From: Roseofilum acuticapitatum BLCC-M154
GTDB lineage: Bacteria; Cyanobacteriota; Cyanobacteriia; Cyanobacteriales; Desertifilaceae
Length of the DNA stretch: 37,992 nt
Direction of reading: 5' to 3'
Assembly: GCF_030068475.1 (NCBI RefSeq)
Contig: NZ_JAQOSP010000070.1
Span: forward strand, 1-37,992
The notes under the pieces were generated by a model. The model did not search any database. It was not told the DNA's origin and saw only the letters and a list, made by a program, of their open reading frames with translations. Position numbers and translations under genes: made by a program. This document shows, in pieces, positions 33,253 through 37,992 of this stretch. The stretch's first letter is position 1; every line of letters begins with the position of its first letter.

Positions 33253-33508
33253 AATCACCAGACTTTTTAACCTCGACCACTGGAGGATGCTCCAGGTTCG
33301 GCAACTGCCAAGCCATCCGGTCTGCCAGAGTTACCCAAGCCGCAGCGACTTGGGGCAATTCAATCAGCAAAATAACCCCCAAAGTAATGCACCATTTATG
33401 CTTATTGTGCTGGCAACTTTCACCCTGGTTTTCCGGTTTTTCTTCAGGCTTGGAATTCAAAACGCTCATCGCCTTATCCTCAATTTCTTTACTCTTCAAG
33501 TCTGTCAC
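33242..33508 (-). CDS. Small single-pass membrane protein
   Basis: This 88-residue protein has a charged N-terminus (KSKEIEDKAMSVLNSKPEEK), a membrane segment near 43-62 (ITLGVILLIELPQVAAAWVT) and a polar end. It converges with and overlaps the upstream plus-strand gene by 11 bases. The clean hydrophobic segment favours a real gene over the plus-strand alternative at 33218-33562. The region upstream (right of 33508) contains the GTCTA repeats. Function unknown. Confidence 0.6.
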   Translation of the reverse strand: MTDLKSKEIEDKAMSVLNSKPEEKPENQGESCQHNKHKWCITLGVILLIELPQVAAAWVTLADRMAWQLPNLEHPPVVEVKKSGDFTD

Positions 33509-33525
33509 ACCAGGATTGAGAATAG

Positions 33526-33691
33526 GTCTAAGCCAAGTCTTGAAAAAGGTCTAATTTTTTAGGGTAAAGTAGCAGCAAAGTCTAAAGTCTATTCCAGGTC
33601 TAACTAAAGTCTAAAAAGTCTAAACAAAGTCTAAAATCAGAGCCAATCATCCGTAGGGTAGGCAATGCCCACCTTACCTAAATATAGTCTA
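33526..33691. repeat. Array of spaced GTCTA motifs
   Basis: GTCTA occurs at 33526, 33549, 33580, 33587, 33598, 33609, 33618, 33629 and 33687, mostly as AAAGTCTAAA. Steps of 7, 11, 11, 9 and 11 bases dominate the core at 33580-33633. It lies directly upstream of the minus-strand membrane protein gene. A small palindrome (GTAGGGTAGGCAATGCCCACC) follows at about 33653. Confidence 0.75.
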
Positions 33692-33725
33692 AAATTAGAG
33701 CAGTGGCGCTGTTTTTATAGTAACA

Positions 33726-33965
33726 TAGACCTGGGGATAGAAGCCGGGCTTCTCCAAGAAACCCGGCTTCTGATATCAAGTCCGGATAAAGGGTGAAAAA
33801 GCGGGCAAGATGCCCGCACTCCTCTCATCCCTTGTGAAAAAGCGGGCAAGATGCCCGCACTCCTCTAATCCCTTGATATTACTGGAGTGGGAGCGTCTCG
33901 CTCCCTAAATTTTTAATCATAGTATTTCCGCTTCGCGGACATGAACAATCGGACTTGATATGACA
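33726..33965. repeat. REP-type repeat cluster left of the STAND cassette
   Basis: The cluster contains GAAGCCGGGCTTCT and CCCGGCTTCT arms, ATATCAAGTCCGG, two copies of GCGGGCAAGATGCCCGCACT (33801 and 33842), and CTGGAGTGGGAGCGTCTCGC. The same units in the same order recur at 37769-37992, on the other side of the STAND genes. Confidence 0.85.
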
Positions 33966-33985
33966 ACATCGCGGAGAACAGCCCT

Positions 33986-35440
33986 ATGACAATGACTTGG
34001 CAAGACTTTATCAAAGACATCTCTGGAAAGCGCGGGTTATCGCCTAAAGAAGAAGAAACTTTATTAGCAAAATTTCCCAAGGAAGATGAATGTTTAGATG
34101 AAGATACAGTTGCGGCAAAATTGCAGATTTCTCTAGCAACAGTTAAAGCAAGAATGAAGAAAGTTTGCGATAATTTTGCAGGTAGCTGTGAAGATTTAGC
34201 CAATTGTCAAACCAGAGGAAGATCTGACCGCTTGCATAAATTTCTCAGACAACAATATCGCGAGAGCGGCGGTTCTATCGTTCCTCCCAAACCCGATGGG
34301 TTGTACTCCGATGAATTTAAGGCGCTCATTCAAGAAAAAATTGAACGATTTTGCGGGCGCGAGTTTGTCTTTGACGCATTTGACCAGTTTATTCAAGACA
34401 ACCCCAAAGGCTACTTTACCGTCATTGGCGATGCGGGGATGGGGAAAACTGCCCTATCTGCAAAATTGGTATCTGACCGCAAATATCCCCATTATTTTAA
34501 TGTTTTGAGCGAAAACAGAAATACCCCAGATTTATTTCTCAGGAGGATTCGCGAGCAGTTAATTGGCCGGTATAGTTTGGAAAATGCAGAAGCGGACAAT
34601 TTACCCGCATTGCTGGAAAAAGCCAGTCAGAAGCTACCCGCAGGAGAGCAACTGATTTTAGTGATTGATGCCTTAGATGAAGTGAATCAAGAGTCAGGAA
34701 GCAACCTCTTATATTTACCCATGACGCTGCCGGAGCGGGTTTATATTTTCTTGACTCGGCGACCCTATACCTTGACGACAAAGCGGTTGAATCTGTCCCC
34801 TGGGGTTCCTTTTTCTGAGTTGGACTTGAGGGAAGAAAAGTATATGAAGTTAAGTGAGATTGATATTAAAGCCTATATTCGCCTAATTTTGCAAGACCCA
34901 AAATATCAGAAGGGTTTGGAGCGTTGGATGAAGGAGTGCGAGCTTACCCCAGATCATTTTGTGGAGCAGGTAGCCGACAAAAGTGAAAATAACTTTATGT
35001 ATCTGCGCTATCTATTACCAGCCATTGCCGAGGGACAATATAATGATTTGCAGTTGGCTGATTTACCCCAAGGCTTAGACAAGTATTATCAACAGCATTG
35101 GGAACGGATGGGGATGCAGTATGCACCGCAAGAATTTATGGTGATTATTCTGTTTATCTTGAAGGAAATGAAAACACCAGTTACCAGCAAGATAATCGCC
35201 GATATTGCCGAACAAGACAAGTATGATGTAGAAGATCTTTTAGAAGAGACATGGGTTGAGTATGTATCATCGCTGCTGTTTCAGGGAGCTAAATGCTACA
35301 AAATCTATCACACCAGTTTTCTTGATTTTCTAGACAGCAAGCGAGAATTAGACCGGGAGCGCCGGTTATTTCAAGAAGTGAATCGGCGTATGGCTGAATA
35401 TTTTAAGGAGTACCGCCAGAACAAAAAATCGGTAGGTTGA
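33986..35440 (+). CDS. STAND/NACHT ATPase with N-terminal HTH (N-terminal half of a split NACHT-WD40)
   Basis: This 484-residue protein has an HTH-like N-terminus (about 15-75; DEDTVAAKLQISLATVKARM), a linker and a NACHT/STAND ATPase core. Walker A is GDAGMGKT (148-155), Walker B is LILVIDALDE (223-232), followed by LTRRPYTLTTKRL and a winged-helix part (SENNFMYLRYLLPAIAEG, KIYHTSFLDFL). STAND proteins oligomerise on sensing a ligand. The frame continues after one TGA (35438-35440) straight into the WD40 gene, so this looks like the front half of a protein that is usually one chain. HIP1 sites are absent. Confidence 0.9.
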   Translation: MTMTWQDFIKDISGKRGLSPKEEETLLAKFPKEDECLDEDTVAAKLQISLATVKARMKKVCDNFAGSCEDLANCQTRGRSDRLHKFLRQQYRESGGSIVPPKPDGLYSDEFKALIQEKIERFCGREFVFDAFDQFIQDNPKGYFTVIGDAGMGKTALSAKLVSDRKYPHYFNVLSENRNTPDLFLRRIREQLIGRYSLENAEADNLPALLEKASQKLPAGEQLILVIDALDEVNQESGSNLLYLPMTLPERVYIFLTRRPYTLTTKRLNLSPGVPFSELDLREEKYMKLSEIDIKAYIRLILQDPKYQKGLERWMKECELTPDHFVEQVADKSENNFMYLRYLLPAIAEGQYNDLQLADLPQGLDKYYQQHWERMGMQYAPQEFMVIILFILKEMKTPVTSKIIADIAEQDKYDVEDLLEETWVEYVSSLLFQGAKCYKIYHTSFLDFLDSKRELDRERRLFQEVNRRMAEYFKEYRQNKKSVG

Positions 35441-35443
35441 ACC

Positions 35444-36745
35444 ATGGATAATCAGAGTGAATGGGCGGTTCTCGAATGTGCCTATCTGGGAACCTATCCT
35501 TACAGCTTGGTCAAGTCTGGGCAGTTAGCAGAGTATCGGCAACTGCTCACCGATTTTGAATTCATCGAAGCCAAGATTAACCATCCAGAATTCGGCGTGC
35601 AGGCCCTGATTGAGGATTATGACTTAATCGATGCAGAGACAGACAACGCCAAAGCGCTGCAACTGGTGCAAGGAGCGCTGCGGCTGTCGGCCCATGTGTT
35701 GCGGCAGGATAGCCGCCAACTGGTGGGGCAACTCCTGGGACGGATGCTGGGATTCCAACATCCAGAGATTCAACAGCTACTGGCCCGGGCCAACCAGAGC
35801 CAAACCCCCGGTCTGCGTCCCTTGACCCCCAGTTTAACCGCTCCAGGGGGGGCGCTCCTCCGCACTCTCGAAGGTCATAGCGCCCTGGTTAATGCCGTAG
35901 CGGTGACCCCCGATGGGGAGCGGGTGATTTCCGGTTCAGCCGACAACACCCTAAAAGTGTGGAATTTGCCCAGGGGGGAATTAGAACAGACCTTCTCCGG
36001 TCATAGCCTCTCGGTTACTGCCGTAGCGGTGACCCCCGATGGGGAGCGGGTGATTTCCGGTTCAAGGGACAACACCCTAAAAGTATGGAATTTGCCCAGG
36101 GGGGAATTAGAACAGACCTTCTCCGGTCATAGCCGCTCGGTTACTGCCCTAGCGGTGACCCCCGATGGGGAGCGTGTGATTTCCGGTTCACACGACAAGA
36201 CCCTAAAAGTGTGGAATTTGCACAGTGGGGAATTAGAACAGACCTTCTCCGGTCATAGCGGCTGGGTTAGAGCCCTAGCCGTGACCCCCGATGGGGAGCG
36301 AGTGATTTCTGGTTCATGGGACAAGACCCTAAAAGTGTGGAATTTGCACAGTGGGGAATTAGAACAGACCTTCTCCAGTCATAGCGTCTGGGTTAATGCT
36401 GTAGCCGTGACCCCCGACGGGAAGCGGGTGATTTCCGGTTCAGCCGACAACACCCTAAAAGTGTGGAATTTACCCAGTGGGGAATTAGAACAGACCTTCT
36501 CCGGTCATAGCCTCTCGGTTACTGCCGTAGCGGTGACCCCCGATGGGGAGCGGGTGATTTCCGGTTCAACCGACAAGACTGTGAAAGTGTGGAATTTGCA
36601 CAGGGGGGAAGTGATAGCCAACTTTCCTGGAGACATGCCTATCACTTGCTGCGCCATTTCCCCAGATGGCCAAACCCTCATCGCTGGTGAATCATCCGGT
36701 CGCCTCCATTTCCTGCGCCTGGTGGGACTGGAGCCAAACCGATGA
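35444..36745 (+). CDS. WD40 propeller protein (C-terminal half of a split NACHT-WD40)
   Basis: This 433-residue protein begins with a helical segment (about 1-130; YPYSLVKSGQLAEYRQLLTD) that in related STAND proteins follows the ATPase winged helix. Six near-identical 42-residue WD40 repeats follow (about 140-385) and a divergent seventh blade (CCAISPDGQTLIAGE) closes the propeller. The repeats differ mainly at the two residues after GHS and the two after SGS, which lie on the propeller surface. It is in the same frame as the upstream gene, separated by one stop. The propeller is the likely ligand-recognition part. It overlaps the next gene by four bases. Confidence 0.92.
   Translation: MDNQSEWAVLECAYLGTYPYSLVKSGQLAEYRQLLTDFEFIEAKINHPEFGVQALIEDYDLIDAETDNAKALQLVQGALRLSAHVLRQDSRQLVGQLLGRMLGFQHPEIQQLLARANQSQTPGLRPLTPSLTAPGGALLRTLEGHSALVNAVAVTPDGERVISGSADNTLKVWNLPRGELEQTFSGHSLSVTAVAVTPDGERVISGSRDNTLKVWNLPRGELEQTFSGHSRSVTALAVTPDGERVISGSHDKTLKVWNLHSGELEQTFSGHSGWVRALAVTPDGERVISGSWDKTLKVWNLHSGELEQTFSSHSVWVNAVAVTPDGKRVISGSADNTLKVWNLPSGELEQTFSGHSLSVTAVAVTPDGERVISGSTDKTVKVWNLHRGEVIANFPGDMPITCCAISPDGQTLIAGESSGRLHFLRLVGLEPNR
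35862..36610 (+). repeat. Six near-identical 126-bp WD40-coding tandem repeats
   Basis: The 126-base unit contains GTGACCCCCGATGGGGAGCG, then GGAATTTGC and GGGGAATTAGAACAGACCTT. Six copies run in tandem with very few differences, and these fall mostly in codons for exposed residues. The identity at silent sites indicates recent copy-number change or gene conversion. Confidence 0.93.
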
Positions 36746-37812
36746 ACACCGCTTCCCTGCTCGCGGCTACCCCTAGGGAATTTCACGCCCATCTGCGGCA
36801 GGTGCTGAACCAGTTCCAGCCCCGTCCCCAGGTCTCGGCTGCCTTTGAGCGGTTTTGTACCCGCCACCCACGGGGCTACTTCACCCTCATCGGCCCCCCC
36901 GGAACCGGTAAAACCGCCCTCCTGGCCCACATGGCCACCACCCGTCCCCTGGTCATCTACTACAGCGCCCAACTCCCAGGAAAAGCCCAAGCCGACACCT
37001 TTCTGCATACCCTCTGCACCCAACTGGCCCAAATTGCCCGCACCCACGGCATCCCCGTGCCAGACTCTCCCAGGGCCGACAGTAGCCAGTTTGCCCACCT
37101 GCTGCAAACCCTCAGCGACCATCTCCCCCCCCAGGACAAGCTCATCCTGGCCCTAGACGGCTGTGACCTAATTGACCTGCGCCACCAACCCCCCGGCACG
37201 AACCTTTTTTATCTGCCCCGCTATCTCCCCCATCGGGTGTATGTCCTCCTGGCCCGTCGTCCCTTCCTCCCCAGTCAATCGGGCATTTTAACGGAATCCC
37301 CCCAGCAGCGCCTGCATCTCCTCGACGATGCCGACAGCACCCGCCAGGCAATCTGCGCCTATATCGATGCTTATTTTGATACTCATTCTCTCCCCAATAA
37401 CCCCCAACTCCACGACGACCTGGTGAAGAGCAGCGAAAACAATTTCATGTTTCTGAGCCAAATTTTACCCGCTCTTCCGCAAATCTCCCACCCCTTCCAA
37501 CCCCCTCCACCGGGCTTAGTCACCTACTATGAACAGCACCTGACGCAGATGAACTTGACCTCATCGAGCCTGAAACCGGCGCTCCTCCAGCACCTCGCCA
37601 CTGCCTCAGATGCCTGCTCTGCGGAAGCTCTAGGGATGGCTCTTGATGCAGATGAGTACGACATCGAGACCATCTTAGAGGAATGGAGACCGTTTTTAAT
37701 CGTGGAGGAAGGAGCGGGGGAACCGGTGTATCGGTTGTATCATCGCCATTTTGCCGAGTGGATTGGATTATATCAAGTCCGGTTTCCGCAAGCGGACATG
37801 AAAATTGGTTAA
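36742..37812 (+). CDS. Second NACHT-type ATPase, without sensor repeats
   Basis: This 356-residue protein is a NACHT/STAND ATPase related to the one at 33986. Walker A is GPPGTGKT (51-58) and Walker B is LILALDGCD (134-142), but the usual following glutamate is a leucine (L143). The winged-helix part matches the first protein (SENNFMFLSQILPAL, DADEYDIETILEE, RLYHRHFAEWI). It lacks the N-terminal HTH and any repeat domain. The gene is much richer in G+C than its neighbour, by eye, and starts by a four-base overlap with the WD40 gene. The last 13 residues are encoded by the flanking REP-type repeat. It may act as a partner or decoy of the first ATPase. Confidence 0.88.
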   Translation: MNTASLLAATPREFHAHLRQVLNQFQPRPQVSAAFERFCTRHPRGYFTLIGPPGTGKTALLAHMATTRPLVIYYSAQLPGKAQADTFLHTLCTQLAQIARTHGIPVPDSPRADSSQFAHLLQTLSDHLPPQDKLILALDGCDLIDLRHQPPGTNLFYLPRYLPHRVYVLLARRPFLPSQSGILTESPQQRLHLLDDADSTRQAICAYIDAYFDTHSLPNNPQLHDDLVKSSENNFMFLSQILPALPQISHPFQPPPPGLVTYYEQHLTQMNLTSSSLKPALLQHLATASDACSAEALGMALDADEYDIETILEEWRPFLIVEEGAGEPVYRLYHRHFAEWIGLYQVRFPQADMKIG

Positions 37813-37992
37813 GAAGCGGGCAAGATGCCCGCACTCCTCGAATTCTTTGATATGACTGGAGTGGGAGCATCTTGCTCCCTGGATTTTTAATTAGGATATT
37901 TAAGCGAACTTGATATTACAAGTTCCCGATGGGGACTAGAAACCCGGTTTCTGCCAGAAACCGGGTTTCTCTACGAAGTAATATCAAGTCCG
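37769..37992. repeat. REP-type repeat cluster right of the STAND cassette
   Basis: Starting inside the last codons of the ATPase gene, this cluster holds TATCAAGTCCGG, GCGGGCAAGATGCCCGCACT (37816), ACTGGAGTGGGAGCATCTTG, a palindrome of AACCCGGTTTCT and AGAAACCGGGTT, and a final ATATCAAGTCCG at the window edge. It repeats the units of 33726-33965 in the same orientation. Confidence 0.85.

Noticed and set aside
33218-33562. Plus-strand reading frame overlapping the small membrane protein
   Set aside because: It starts inside the upstream gene, has a composition unlike a protein and runs through the GTCTA repeats; the minus-strand frame has a clean membrane segment.
33913-34203. Minus-strand frame across the STAND start
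   Set aside because: It runs opposite to the conserved ATPase start and has no recognisable feature.
35862-36610. Regular tandem repeats that could suggest a CRISPR array
   Set aside because: The 126-base units have no spacers and encode in-frame WD40 blades.
1-37992. tRNA, rRNA, riboswitch or known small RNA genes
   Set aside because: No cloverleaf, rRNA core sequence or riboswitch core was recognised in any gap between genes.

Overview
The window is a chromosomal segment of a filamentous-type cyanobacterium, possibly from the Roseofilum/Desertifilum/Oscillatoriales area; the genus is a guess. The reasons are the many HIP1 octamers (GCGATCGC), the split proton-translocating transhydrogenase alpha subunit, the rpmH-rnpA-PH-yidC-khpB-DUF177 string, DUF2808, DUF1822, DUF928 and CHASE2 proteins, a NatFGH/BgtA-type amino-acid importer, and dispersed palindromic repeats rich in CCCCCT/AGGGGG.

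Layout. 1-2.7 kb: pntAA/pntAB (minus strand; pntB is expected just outside the window) and a secreted DUF2808 protein. 2.8-6.1 kb: ribosome and membrane-biogenesis genes rpmH, rnpA, PH-domain gene, yidC, khpB and DUF177. 6.2-13.6 kb: an AT-rich accessory island without a HIP1 site. It holds a tight seven-gene minus-strand operon: E1-like (ThiF), ubiquitin-like protein ending in GGA, E2-like, JAB/JAMM peptidase, VirD4/TraG-like ATPase without membrane anchor, PD-(D/E)XK nuclease-like protein, and a membrane protein joining two degenerate RING-like zinc modules to a GUN4 domain. A divergent small HTH gene with three direct repeats in its promoter faces it. This is the best candidate for an undescribed system. 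Four of the seven proteins also carry copies of a short basic, tryptophan-centred motif in their terminal tails.

13.6-19.5 kb: a minus-strand cassette of a sigma-factor-like HTH protein, DUF1822, CHAT-CHASE2 and DUF928 proteins. 19.7-24.9 kb: a small protein and a polar amino-acid ABC transporter (binding protein, two permeases, ATPase). 25-27.2 kb: two small exported/membrane proteins and ribD. 27.4-29.6 kb: a sulfur cassette (persulfide-dioxygenase-like MBL protein, rhodanese, TauE/SafE exporter). 29.6-33.5 kb: an orphan hybrid-less histidine kinase, a membrane-anchored helical-repeat protein and a small membrane protein. 33.7-38 kb: a second HIP1-free accessory cassette of STAND/NACHT ATPase, WD40 propeller and a second NACHT ATPase, flanked by direct copies of a REP-rich repeat.

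How the genes might work together: the island carries every component of a ubiquitin-like pathway (activation, carrier, conjugation, removal) next to an ATPase, a nuclease and a membrane protein with relics of a RING fold. This suggests regulated protein tagging tied to nucleic-acid handling or defence. The STAND/WD40 cassette looks like an NLR-style sensor with a recently amplified, diversifying recognition domain. All functional statements are inferred from reading the sequence; no database search was run.
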